Of a DNA stretch of 9,871 bases, positions 1 to 6,775 are shown piece after piece. The stretch spans positions 1 through 9,871 of the forward strand of contig DPZQ01000099.1 of NCBI GenBank assembly GCA_003536295.1. Direction: 5' to 3'. Each line of letters starts with the position of its first letter. The stretch's first letter is position 1. The notes under the pieces are model-generated. The model saw only the letters and a program-made list of their open reading frames with translations, ran no database searches and was not told the DNA's origin. Position numbers and translations under genes: made by a program. The stretch is from Rhodobacter sp. GTDB taxonomy: Bacteria > Pseudomonadota > Alphaproteobacteria > Rhodobacterales > Rhodobacteraceae.

Positions 1-1483
1 TGTCTTCTAATATATTTAAGTCCATGTGATTGCGCATATAGCGTTCAGACGCTTTTTGTAGCGGTTGATAATCCCACGGGTAATAACCGCCTTGGCGCAA
101 CGCCTCATAGACCACCCAGCGACGGGCTTGGCTTTCGCGCACAGCACTGTCAAAGCGCATCAGATCCCAGCGCGCGTCTGCCACAGCGCGCAATCGCTCG
201 AGTGTTGGCAGATGGGCTAGGTCTGTGGCCAGGTTGTTCCGCTCGTCTGGGTCACTCTCTAGGTTGAAAAGCATCTCTGGGTCAGCGCGGCATTGAATGT
301 ATTTCCAGGCTCCATCACGCAGGGCGACCATGGGCGCAATTGATCCTTCGGCTGCATATTCCATCGCCACCGGTTCTAGCCGTGTGGTGCCTTTGGCAAG
401 TGGGTAAAGGCTTTGGCCATCGGTCCAATCCATCACCTCGTCCATTGAGATGCCTGCCAGATCGCACAGGGTTGGCGTTATGTCGATTGTGCAAACGGGG
501 GTTGTGATCAGGCTTGGCACAAGGTTTGAAGCGGCGATCATCAGGGGCACGCGGGCGGCCCCTTCAAAGAAATTCATCTTAAACCAAAGCCCGCGTCGGC
601 CCAACATCTCACCATGGTCCGAGACGAAGACAATTACTGCCTCTTGTCGGGTGTCCGTGAGCGTACCAAGAATTTCGCCAATCTTATCATCGATATATGA
701 GATGTTGGCGAAATAAGCTTGGCGCGCGCGGCGTATATGCTCTGGGGTGATTTCTAGCCCATTCCAATCGCACGAGTCTAAAATACGTTTGGAATGGGGG
801 TCTTGGTCATCATAGGCTATCGTGTCTGGAGGCGTAAGTTCGGGACAATTTTCGTAAAGATCCCAATATTTACGCCGCGCCACGAACGGATCATGCGGAT
901 GGGTGAAACTGACGGTCAAGCTCCAAGGGCGGGGGTCAGACCCCCGTGATAGGTCGTAAAGCTTTTGCACAGCCTGATGGGCCACGTCATCGTCATATTC
1001 TAGCTGATTGGTGATTTCGGCAGTACCTGCACCCGTTACTGAGCCAAGATTGTGATACCACCAGTCGATCCGCTCATTGGGTTTGCGGTAGTCGGGTGTC
1101 CAGCCAAAGTCGGCGGGGTATATGTCGGTTGTCAGACGCTCTTCAAACCCATGTAGTTGATCTGGCCCCACGAAATGCATTTTCCCCGAAAGGGTTGTTT
1201 GATAGCCTGCGCGACGCAGATGGTGCGCATAGGTTGGAATGTCGGACGCAAACTCGGCAGCATTATCATAGACGTGGGTGCGTGATGGTAATTGACCCGA
1301 CATGAAACTGGCGCGCGCGGGGGCGCAAAGGGGGCTTGCGGTATAGGCGTTGGCGAAACGTACGGAACGGTTGGCCAAAGCGCGCAGGTTAGGCGTGTGT
1401 AAAAAAGGCGCTGGCCCATCAGGGAAAAGGGTGCCCGTAAGCTGGTCGACCATCAAGATTAAGATATTAGGCTTTTTTTCCAT
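1..1483 (-). CDS. betC: Choline-sulfatase (3' end cut by window edge)
   Basis: Hydrolyses choline-O-sulfate to choline and sulfate in the cytoplasm, feeding glycine betaine synthesis or choline and sulfur catabolism. Seen: 494 codons in one open frame from ATG at 1483. The N-terminus MEKKPNILILMVDQ carries the metal-binding Asp13. The sulfatase signature is C53-A-P-A-R57, where the Cys would be oxidised to formylglycine. SGKMHFVGPDQLHGFEERL follows at about 99-117, SFTHPHDP at 192-199 and SDHGEMLG at 288-295. The last residues, PLQKASERYMRNHMDLNILED, belong to the choline-sulfatase-specific C-terminal domain. Family members are about 500-515 residues, so only a short tail is missing. It lies 46 nt behind the aldolase-like gene on the same strand, probably in one transcript. 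The start lacks a normally placed Shine-Dalgarno; AAAGG is about 30 nt upstream with a small hairpin between. No betI, betA or betB is visible. The family call rests on remembered BetC sequence, not on a search. Confidence 0.95.
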   Translation of the reverse strand, partial: MEKKPNILILMVDQLTGTLFPDGPAPFLHTPNLRALANRSVRFANAYTASPLCAPARASFMSGQLPSRTHVYDNAAEFASDIPTYAHHLRRAGYQTTLSGKMHFVGPDQLHGFEERLTTDIYPADFGWTPDYRKPNERIDWWYHNLGSVTGAGTAEITNQLEYDDDVAHQAVQKLYDLSRGSDPRPWSLTVSFTHPHDPFVARRKYWDLYENCPELTPPDTIAYDDQDPHSKRILDSCDWNGLEITPEHIRRARQAYFANISYIDDKIGEILGTLTDTRQEAVIVFVSDHGEMLGRRGLWFKMNFFEGAARVPLMIAASNLVPSLITTPVCTIDITPTLCDLAGISMDEVMDWTDGQSLYPLAKGTTRLEPVAMEYAAEGSIAPMVALRDGAWKYIQCRADPEMLFNLESDPDERNNLATDLAHLPTLERLRAVADARWDLMRFDSAVRESQARRWVVYEALRQGGYYPWDYQPLQKASERYMRNHMDLNILED

Positions 1484-1493
1484 GAATTTTTAT

Positions 1494-1509
1494 AAAGCGA
1501 AACCGCTTT
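1494..1509 (-). promoter_or_regulatory. Small hairpin between Shine-Dalgarno and betC start
   Basis: On the minus strand AAAGCG (1509-1504) and CGCTTT (1499-1494) form a 6-bp stem around a GTTT loop. It lies between a Shine-Dalgarno-like AAAGG (1518-1514) and the betC ATG at 1483. Folding it would shorten the effective spacing to about 14 nt. No better ribosome-binding site is visible in the 46-nt gap. A role in betC translation is inference. Confidence 0.35.
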
Positions 1510-1529
1510 GGCGCCTTTCATTTCAAAAT

Positions 1530-2279
1530 TTACTGCGCGTAGTTTGATGCTTCATCATCTAAGATCGCTTTAAGCTCGGTCAGATGCGCAGTGGCATTCT
1601 CGGGGTAATCTTCCCATTCTTGAGCGGTTTTTTCGGCGACTGCATCAGACAAAACCCGCAGTTTTCGACCTGTTTGAAGGGCACGAATATAGGTCTCGGC
1701 GGCGCGCTCAAAGTAATAAAGGCGGTTGAATGTGTCAGCCACGCTGGTGCCGATGACCAAAATTCCATGATTGCCCATAATTAAGACTTTAATTTTCGGG
1801 TCAGATAAAAGTGCTGAGCAGCGTGCACCTTCGGCTTCAAAGGCCATGCCGCCGTAGGATGCGTCTACGATATGCCGTTTAAAGAACATAGCGCTGTTTT
1901 GATCGATGGCGGGTAGGTGGCTGTCTGCAAGGCTTGCCAATACGGTGGCGTGAATGGAGTGGACGTGCATCACACAAACGGCGTGCGGGCAGGCGCGGTG
2001 CACCGCACCATGTAGGCCCCAAGCCGTTGGATCGGGCGCGTCGGGGCGTTGCATCGTGCTTGGGTCAAGCGCGTCAATCAGAACCAAGTCTGAGGCTTTG
2101 ACCCGCGCGAAATGCCGCGCATTGGGGTTGATTAGAAATTTGGTGGTCGTGTCATCGACCGCGAGGCTAAAGTGGTTGGCCACGGCTTCGTGCATATTTA
2201 GCCGCGCCGTCCATCGCAAAGCGGCCGCCAGATCAACACGTTCGGCAAAATAGCTATTGCTGCGCAGCGTTTGGTTCAT
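1530..2279 (-). CDS. Class II aldolase/adducin-family protein
   Basis: A 249-residue cytoplasmic protein of the class II aldolase/adducin fold. The zinc-site histidines are clear: MHVHS gives H105 and H107, and MGNHG gives H171. FGGMAFE-like SYGGMAFEAEG at 141-151 and LYYFERAAETYIRAL at 187-201 are typical of a large bacterial subfamily of unknown function. Aligned to fuculose-phosphate aldolase by the 19-residue spacing to the first zinc His, the catalytic Glu73 falls on Ala86 (PTAWGLH). Canonical aldol cleavage is therefore doubtful, and decarboxylation, epimerisation or another metal-dependent step is equally possible. The ATG at 2279 has AAGG seven bases upstream. It is the first gene of a likely unit with betC, so its substrate might be linked to choline-sulfate use, but nothing in the protein shows that. 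No gene name is justified. Confidence 0.85.
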   Translation of the reverse strand: MNQTLRSNSYFAERVDLAAALRWTARLNMHEAVANHFSLAVDDTTTKFLINPNARHFARVKASDLVLIDALDPSTMQRPDAPDPTAWGLHGAVHRACPHAVCVMHVHSIHATVLASLADSHLPAIDQNSAMFFKRHIVDASYGGMAFEAEGARCSALLSDPKIKVLIMGNHGILVIGTSVADTFNRLYYFERAAETYIRALQTGRKLRVLSDAVAEKTAQEWEDYPENATAHLTELKAILDDEASNYAQ

Positions 2280-2376
2280 GGTTTGGCCTTTTTACTGGGA
2301 ATATGTCGGAGCCTGCTGCAAAACTCACTGGCAAACAAGCCTTTTGAATCGAATTCACAAAGACCTGAGTGCAAAT

Positions 2377-2408
2377 AAAAAGGGCAGATCCGAAGACCTG
2401 CCCTTTTT
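2377..2408 (-). terminator. Intrinsic terminator of the cold-shock gene, UUCG tetraloop
   Basis: On the minus strand an A-run leads into GGGCAG, then GTC, a TTCG loop, GAT, CTGCCC and TTTTT. The inner pairs include one G-U and end in a C(UUCG)G tetraloop, the classic very stable cap. It starts 29 nt after the csp stop codon. The flanking A and T runs are symmetric, but the tetraloop forms only on the minus strand, so it is best assigned to csp. Confidence 0.93.
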
Positions 2409-2437
2409 GAATTCTGTGCCTAAAAAGGCTGCGACGA

Positions 2438-2644
2438 TTATGCCAATGCCAAGTTCGTTGCTGATTCGCGACCGTCACGGCCTGCTTCGATGTCGAAAGT
2501 TACCGCTTGGCCATCAGCCAACGAACGGATACCTGCGCGCTCAAGAGCAGTGATATGTACGAATACATCTTTTTTGCCGCCTTCTGGGGCGATAAAGCCG
2601 AAGCCTTTAGTTGCGTTAAACCATTTCACGGTGCCTTTGGCCAT
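2438..2644 (-). CDS. Cold-shock protein, CspA family
   Basis: A 68-residue single cold-shock domain, the usual length of the family. It binds single-stranded RNA and DNA and acts as an RNA chaperone that keeps messages unfolded. Seen: the start MAKGTVKWFNATKGFGFI contains RNP1 (K13-G-F-G-F-I18), and VFVHI at 27-31 is RNP2. The aromatic residues that stack on bases (W8, F15, F17, F28, H30) are all present. The ATG at 2644 has a strong AAAGGAG (minus strand, 2659-2653). The gene stands alone, with its own terminator and a leader of roughly 115 nt that contains a GC-rich hairpin. Long leaders are common in cold-inducible csp genes. Which paralogue this is (cold-induced or constitutive) cannot be told from the protein, so no symbol is given. 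Confidence 0.97.
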   Translation of the reverse strand: MAKGTVKWFNATKGFGFIAPEGGKKDVFVHITALERAGIRSLADGQAVTFDIEAGRDGRESATNLALA

Positions 2645-2664
2645 CGTGATGTCTCCTTTAGTAT

Positions 2665-2687
2665 GCCGCCCGCGGAAGTGCGGCGGC
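2665..2687 (-). promoter_or_regulatory. GC-rich leader hairpin just upstream of the csp ribosome-binding site
   Basis: The stretch GCCGC-CGC / GCG-GCGGC folds into an 8-bp stem with one bulged base and a 6-base loop. On the csp transcript it ends five or six bases before the AAAGGAG. A strong hairpin directly next to a cold-shock ribosome-binding site could influence ribosome access at low temperature. The structure is seen and the role is inferred. Confidence 0.4.
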
Positions 2688-2767
2688 CTGGCTCAGTCAG
2701 CGCAAGATCGAAAGACTGTGGCCGTATGCGGGAGACAGTGGTCGATAGAGATAACGTCGCAGGCTGC

Positions 2768-2796
2768 TGTATGCAGGATTGGAAAGAAAAATGCAA
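2768..2796 (-). promoter_or_regulatory. Candidate promoter for the cold-shock gene
   Basis: Minus strand: TTGCAT (2796-2791) as -35, a 17-base spacer, and CATACA (2773-2768) as a weak -10. Transcription would start near 2761 and give a leader of about 117 nt. The -35 overlaps the near-palindrome AATGCA-AG-TGCATT (2790-2803). The -10 match is only three of six, so this is tentative. Confidence 0.3.
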
Positions 2797-2923
2797 GTGC
2801 ATTCGGGAAAATGACTAATAAATCAATACCTGTGGTTGGAAAGTGTCATCCCCCCTAATCCGAAACAAAGTTTGCATTCGCCAAGTGCGGTGGCTAAGGC
2901 AAAGGAAAGCAGAAGGGGAAATG

Positions 2924-3445
2924 ATGTCCGTGAATGATAAAATCGATGCGCCAGAGAGGCCCTGCGATTTTTGTGGGGCAGTCAATGGGTTAAACCGCGT
3001 AGAAAATGCGCTTGGGCATATTTTACTCTGTCCGCTTTGTATGGATGACAATAATGGCAACAATGACGCGTATTGGCGTTGTTTAGAAGGTGCGGCTTGG
3101 TCTGAGCAGCCCGCCGTGCAATTGGCTGTTTGGCAGGCTCTGAGTAAAATAGATGCCTCATGGGCGCGTGAGGCTGCGGAGAATATCGATCTTGCCCCCG
3201 AGTTGTGCAGCGGCGCTGATCCTTAGTCGGCGGTTATCCATTTTGATGCGCATGGGGCTGTTTTGCTGGCGGGTGATACGGTTGTACTTATCAAGGATCT
3301 GGTGGTTAAGGGCGCAAATTTTACTGCCAAACGTGGTACAGCGGTGCGTGGCATTTCTTTGGTGGTTGATAATGCGACACATATAGAAGGTCGTGTCGAA
3401 GGACAACGCATTGTGATTCTTACGGAATTTGTAAAACGTAAATAG
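2924..3445 (+). pseudogene. yjdM: PhnA/YjdM-family zinc-ribbon protein interrupted by one in-frame TAG
   Basis: PhnA/YjdM proteins are small, of unclear biochemical role, and were historically linked to alkylphosphonate genes. Seen: the first segment (100 residues from ATG 2924) has a zinc ribbon C14-D-F-C17 and C36-P-L-C39, then YWRCLEGAAWSEQPAVQL, typical of the longer alphaproteobacterial form. A TAG at 3224-3226 ends it. The same frame continues without another stop through FDAHGAVLLAGDTVVLIKD and VVKGANFTAKRGTAVRG to TEFVKRK at 3445, which is the complete conserved C-terminal domain. There is no frameshift; one codon (number 101 of 173) separates the halves. ATG 2924 is preferred over 2921 because AAGGGG at 2913-2918 then sits five bases away. 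TTG at 3263 could restart the second domain, but it has no obvious ribosome-binding site. Possible explanations are a recent nonsense mutation, a sequencing error, readthrough or a split gene. It is transcribed divergently from csp. The gene symbol reflects family homology only. Confidence 0.85.
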
Positions 3446-3567
3446 GGGTGGCCTAAGAAACATCTGCGAGGGTGAATTCTAGAAACTCAACGCACATCTG
3501 ACTAACAGTCGAAAAAGAGAGAATTGGATCATTGTGGGCTTCAGTCCAAAAGCATAACTTAATAAAA

Positions 3568-3590
3568 AAACCGCCTAGAGGCGGTTTCTT
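3568..3590 (-). terminator. Intrinsic terminator of ettA, possibly shared with phnA
   Basis: AAACCGCC and GGCGGTTT form an 8-bp stem around a 4-base loop. Read on the minus strand, the stem is followed by a run of T (complement of the A-run from 3570 back to 3564) and lies just beyond the ettA stop codon. On the plus strand only TTTC follows, so it would act weakly on the converging phnA transcript. The rest of 3446-3567 shows no gene or structure I can support. Confidence 0.9.
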
Positions 3591-3593
3591 GAT

Positions 3594-5249
3594 TTAGCGG
3601 GTGAACTTTTTATATTTCACACGTTTTGGATTGATACTGTCTGGACCAAGGCGGCGGATCTTGTCTTCTTCATATGCTTCGAAGTTGCCTTCGAACCATT
3701 CCACGTGTGCGTCGCCTTCAAAGGCTAGAATGTGGGTGCAAAGACGATCAAGGAAAAAACGATCGTGGCTGATGATAACCGCACAGCCAGCAAAGTCATC
3801 GATCGCCGATTCCAAGGCTTGCAGAGTTTCAACGTCAAGGTCGTTTGTCGGCTCATCGAGAAGCAACACATTGCCGCCTGAACGCAATAGCTTGGCCATA
3901 TGCACGCGGTTGCGCTCACCCCCTGAAAGAAGGCCTACCTTTTTTTGTTGGTCTGAGCCTTTAAAATTAAAGGCCCCGCAATAGGCGCGACTGTTCATTT
4001 CTGCGTCGCCGAGGCGAATAACCTCTAGGCCTTCGGAGATTTCCTCCCAAACGGTTTTTGCAGGGTCAAGCGCATCGCGCGATTGGTCAACGTAAGAAAG
4101 CTGCACAGTGTCGCCCAAAGTGACGGTGCCTTCGTCGGGTTTCTCCTGCCCCGTCAACATCCGAAATAAGGTTGATTTACCTGCACCATTGGGGCCGATA
4201 ACGCCAACAATACCGCCAGGGGGTAAGGTGAAGGATAAGTTTTCAATCAAAAGCTTGTCGCCCATGGCTTTTTTTATGCCTTGCACATCAATCACCTTGC
4301 CGCCCAAACGTTCGCCGTTGGGAATGAGGATCTGAGCTGTCGATATACGCTCGCGCTCGGTTTGGTTGGCCATTTCGTTATATTTATTGATCCGTGCCTT
4401 TTGTTTGGCTTGGCGGGCTTTAGCCCCTGTACGGATCCAGTCTAATTCGCGTTGCAAAACCTTTTGCTTGGCTTTGTCTTCGCGAGCTTCTTGCACCAGT
4501 CGTTTGGCTTTTTGCTCAAGCCACGCGGAATAATTGCCCTCATAGGGAATACCGCGGCCACGTTCAATTTCAAGGATCCACGAAGTGATGTCATCAAGAA
4601 AATAGCGGTCGTGTGTGACGATCAAAATTGTGCCTTGATAGGCAATCAGGTGCAGCTGCAACCAAGCGATTGATTCTGCGTCAAGGTGGTTGGTTGGTTC
4701 GTCCAGCAAAAGCATATCGGGCGCTTCAAGTAAGAGTTTGCAAAGCGCTATGCGGCGACGCTCACCACCTGAAAGGCTCGAAACATCCGCGTCGTCGGCG
4801 GGGCATCGCAGCGCTTCCATAGCGACATCGACTTGGCTTTCCAAATCCCACAAATTAGCCGCATCAATCGTATCTTGAAGTGTGGCCATTTCGTCGGCGG
4901 TTTCGTCCGTGTAGTTCATCGCCAAATCATTATAGCGGTCCAGAATCGCTTGTTTGTCGGCCACGCCCAGCATGACATTCCCGCGTACATTTAGAGTTTC
5001 GTCTAGATTTGGTTCTTGGGGTAGATAGCCTACGCGGGCCCCTTTGGCGGCCCAAGCCTCGCCTTGAAAGTCTTTGTCCATGCCGGCCATTATGCGCAGC
5101 AACGTCGATTTTCCCGAGCCATTCACGCCCACAACGCCAATTTTCACACCTGGCAAAAAGTTTAGTTTGATATTTTCAAAACATTTTTTGCCACCAGGAT
5201 ATGTCTTTGAGACACCATCCATGTGATAAACATATTGATAAGATGCCAT
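3594..5249 (-). CDS. ettA: Energy-dependent translational throttle protein EttA (ABC-F)
   Basis: A 551-residue soluble ABC-F ATPase that binds the ribosomal E site and gates the first elongation step according to the ATP/ADP ratio. Seen: two ABC domains with no membrane segment. Domain 1 has Walker A GVNGSGKST (41-49), signature LSGGE (159-163) and Walker B LLDEPTNHLD (181-190, catalytic E184). A charged linker at about 240-310 is the P-site tRNA interaction motif. Domain 2 has GPNGAGKST (352-360), LSGGE (441-445) and LLLDEPTNDLD (462-472, E466). The length matches E. coli EttA (555). The frame stays open 64 codons further upstream, but MASYQYVYHMDGVSKTYPGGK is the family N-terminus, and GGAG (minus strand, 5259-5256) sits seven bases before ATG 5249. 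The upstream part also overlaps the divergent nadD start. It is a single-gene unit ended by the terminator just beyond its stop. Confidence 0.97.
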   Translation of the reverse strand: MASYQYVYHMDGVSKTYPGGKKCFENIKLNFLPGVKIGVVGVNGSGKSTLLRIMAGMDKDFQGEAWAAKGARVGYLPQEPNLDETLNVRGNVMLGVADKQAILDRYNDLAMNYTDETADEMATLQDTIDAANLWDLESQVDVAMEALRCPADDADVSSLSGGERRRIALCKLLLEAPDMLLLDEPTNHLDAESIAWLQLHLIAYQGTILIVTHDRYFLDDITSWILEIERGRGIPYEGNYSAWLEQKAKRLVQEAREDKAKQKVLQRELDWIRTGAKARQAKQKARINKYNEMANQTERERISTAQILIPNGERLGGKVIDVQGIKKAMGDKLLIENLSFTLPPGGIVGVIGPNGAGKSTLFRMLTGQEKPDEGTVTLGDTVQLSYVDQSRDALDPAKTVWEEISEGLEVIRLGDAEMNSRAYCGAFNFKGSDQQKKVGLLSGGERNRVHMAKLLRSGGNVLLLDEPTNDLDVETLQALESAIDDFAGCAVIISHDRFFLDRLCTHILAFEGDAHVEWFEGNFEAYEEDKIRRLGPDSINPKRVKYKKFTR

Positions 5250-5351
5250 GATACACTCCAATTCGACCTGCTGCAGTTTCAGGCCTTCTAACGATAGTTC
5301 TGGACAAGGGCAACGTGGCGGTGGTTTGTGAGGGCAAGAAGTGAGGAGAAA

Positions 5352-5966
5352 ATGGTGCAAACTTGGCCCATTGCGTGCGCAGGAATGGTAATAGGGCTGT
5401 TGGGAGGGTCGTTTGACCCTGCACATGAAGGTCATGCCCATATTACCAGAGAAGCGTTAAAAAGATTGGGGCTAGACCGTGTTTGGTGGCTAGTAACGCC
5501 CGCCAATCCGTTAAAATCACGCGCCCCTGCCACAATTGCTGATAGAATCGCCCAATCCCAAACCATTATTCGCCACCCAAAGGTGGTCGTAACTGATATT
5601 GAAAAACATCTTTTTGGCCCAGCCGTGTGCAAAAATGGATTCCGCACTACTTTTCAAACTTTAAGCGCTTTGCGTAAGCATTATCCAAAGGTAACCTTTG
5701 TGTGGTTAATGGGGGCCGATAATTTGGCGCAGTTTCACAAGTGGAACCAGTGGGAAGCTTTGATGGGGTCAACCCTCATTGGGGTATTTGCGCGGCCCAG
5801 TATGGGCCCTAATCCGCGCCTTTCGTTGGCCGCTCGCCGGTTCGCAAGAGCGCAGGTAAGGCCTAACGCCCGTTTGCTCCACAAAAAACCTGCCGCATGG
5901 CAGTTTTTCAATTTGCCATTGATCCCGCAATCATCCAGCGCCATTCGTGCGGCAGGGCGTTGGTGA
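5352..5966 (+). CDS. nadD: Nicotinate-nucleotide adenylyltransferase
   Basis: Transfers AMP from ATP to nicotinate mononucleotide to give deamido-NAD, the shared step of de novo and salvage NAD synthesis in the cytoplasm. Seen in 204 residues: VIGLLGGSFDPAHEGH (13-28), the nucleotidyltransferase motif with HxGH; WWLVTPANPLK (45-55); MGADNLAQFHKWNQW (120-134), the substrate loop with its tryptophans; and PQSSSAIRAAGRW at the C-terminus, the SS-x-IR ATP-binding motif. The start is chosen at ATG 5352, preceded by GAGGAG, with close spacing of three bases. GTG 5355 (spacing six) and ATG 5385, just before the core motif, are alternatives. GTG 5328 also opens the frame but lacks a ribosome-binding site. 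It is divergent from ettA with about 100 bases between starts. The ribosome-silencing factor gene rsfS, often next to nadD in bacteria, does not follow. Confidence 0.95.
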   Translation: MVQTWPIACAGMVIGLLGGSFDPAHEGHAHITREALKRLGLDRVWWLVTPANPLKSRAPATIADRIAQSQTIIRHPKVVVTDIEKHLFGPAVCKNGFRTTFQTLSALRKHYPKVTFVWLMGADNLAQFHKWNQWEALMGSTLIGVFARPSMGPNPRLSLAARRFARAQVRPNARLLHKKPAAWQFFNLPLIPQSSSAIRAAGRW

Positions 5967-5986
5967 AACGGATAATATTCATAAAT

Positions 5987-6190
5987 TTCTTGAAAAAACC
6001 TAAGTAAACGATCGATGAATGATTGCTTTAAAAGCTTTTCAATGGGTGACCTGTGGATTTCACATGTCAGTGTGTCTCGAGATGTGATTATGCATTTTTG
6101 TTGTTTTTTGTGGAGACATTTGGGGTCTTTGACACTTGGATTTAAACAAAAATTGACTGAGTTTTGGCAGTGAATGTTCTTGAAAAAACC
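5987..6190. repeat. 14-base direct repeat pair, 176 bases apart
   Basis: TTCTTGAAAAAACC occurs exactly at 5987-6000 and 6177-6190. The 176 bases between show no terminal inverted repeats and no coding frame. The repeat could be chance in AT-rich DNA, a pair of protein-binding sites, or the footprint of a small insertion or deletion event. Confidence 0.5.
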
Positions 6191-6315
6191 GCAAAAAGTG
6201 AGTGACATTGAAGAGTGCTGCTTAGGAATTCAGCGCCTGATCCAAAGCATGGGAAAAGTATTTTTGGCCCAGGATTTTAGGTTATCTCAGCAAGCTCGCG
6301 CAGAACTAAGCGGCA

Positions 6316-6341
6316 CCCAAATATCTCGGGCGCTATTTGGG
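6316..6341. other. Perfect 8-bp hairpin beyond the terB-like stop codon
   Basis: CCCAAATA (6316-6323) and TATTTGGG (6334-6341) pair around a 10-base loop. The element begins 11 bases after the stop of the minus-strand terB-like gene, but no T-run follows on either strand. It is therefore not a classical intrinsic terminator. It could protect the 3' end or assist factor-dependent termination. Confidence 0.4.
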
Positions 6342-6352
6342 CCCGGTTACCC

Positions 6353-6775
6353 TTACAAAATAGTGTGGCGCACGCGTGCTCCCCATTCTATTGCGGCGGC
6401 GTGCAAACGGTCGATGTTGAGCTCGTCCCTGATTTCTTCAAGCATGCGCAATTCTACGTCGCGCAACTCACCATCAGCCGCGACAACATCGCAGGCCATT
6501 GCATAGGCGGTTTCATGTAGTTTTTTTGGTAAAGCATCGCGGATCAGGCCGAATAGGGCATCGAGCCCTTCTTCAACCTCAAAAAGGTCAAAGACAGTTT
6601 GGCCGATTTGGCGAATACGGTCTGGGTCATAATTGTCAAATATGGGCAGATGGTCGACGATGCTTTGAATGGTCACAAGCTCGGATGTGCGAATGGCCTC
6701 GTCCGAGGCTGACACGGCAATCATGATGGCGACAAGCGCATCTTGCGGCGTTAAAGAGGCTGGGATCTTACTCAT
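6353..6775 (-). CDS. TerB-family (tellurite resistance TerB-like) protein
   Basis: A 140-residue soluble, all-helical protein with no signal peptide or membrane segment. It has the two repeated acidic signatures of the TerB fold: ASDEAIRTSELVTI around residues 23-36 and AADGELRDVELRML around 99-112. In TerB the conserved acidic residues bind metal. LPIFDNYD at 43-50 fits the alphaproteobacterial branch of the family. Despite the name, single TerB-domain proteins outside ter operons are not known to confer tellurite resistance, and their role is unclear. The start is ATG 6775, with AAAGGA six bases upstream; the frame is open 36 codons further up, but without family likeness. It is divergent from lysK with about 144 bases between starts. 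No other ter gene is present, so a housekeeping or stress role is more likely than metal resistance. Confidence 0.85.
   Translation of the reverse strand: MSKIPASLTPQDALVAIMIAVSASDEAIRTSELVTIQSIVDHLPIFDNYDPDRIRQIGQTVFDLFEVEEGLDALFGLIRDALPKKLHETAYAMACDVVAADGELRDVELRMLEEIRDELNIDRLHAAAIEWGARVRHTIL

Larger units (their letters stand above)
5967..6352. other. 386-base stretch with no supported gene
   Basis: This AT-rich interval between the converging nadD and terB-like genes has no frame with a credible start, ribosome-binding site and family match. It does contain a 14-base direct repeat (5987-6000 and 6177-6190), a perfect 10-base palindrome AAAAGCTTTT (6030-6039), the inverted repeat TCACAT (6060-6065) / ATGTGA (6082-6087), and an 8-bp hairpin at 6316-6341. 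A plus-strand frame from ATG 6174 runs 60 codons here before entering the antisense of the next gene. It has no Shine-Dalgarno and I recognise nothing in it. Confidence 0.6.

Noticed and set aside
2843..2923. Earlier start for the PhnA-like protein
   Set aside because: No ribosome-binding site precedes 2843, and the extra residues are not family-like. AAGGGG fits ATG 2924.
5250..5441. 64-codon N-terminal extension of EttA
   Set aside because: The family N-terminus starts at MASYQYVYHM with GGAG upstream at 5256-5259. The extension overlaps the divergent nadD start and has no family likeness.
6052..6060. DnaA-box-like TGTGGATTT
   Set aside because: Only seven of nine bases match, there is a single copy, and no origin context such as box clusters or dnaA/parA genes is present.
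6129..6134. TTGACA as a promoter for a small RNA in the gene-free stretch
   Set aside because: No acceptable -10 lies 16-18 bases downstream, and no intrinsic terminator follows.
6174..6506. Plus-strand frame of 110 codons
   Set aside because: No Shine-Dalgarno and no recognisable family. The second half is Ser-rich sequence antisense to the well-supported terB-like gene.
6353..6775. Tellurite-resistance operon
   Set aside because: Only a single TerB-like gene is present, with no terA, terC, terD or terE beside it.
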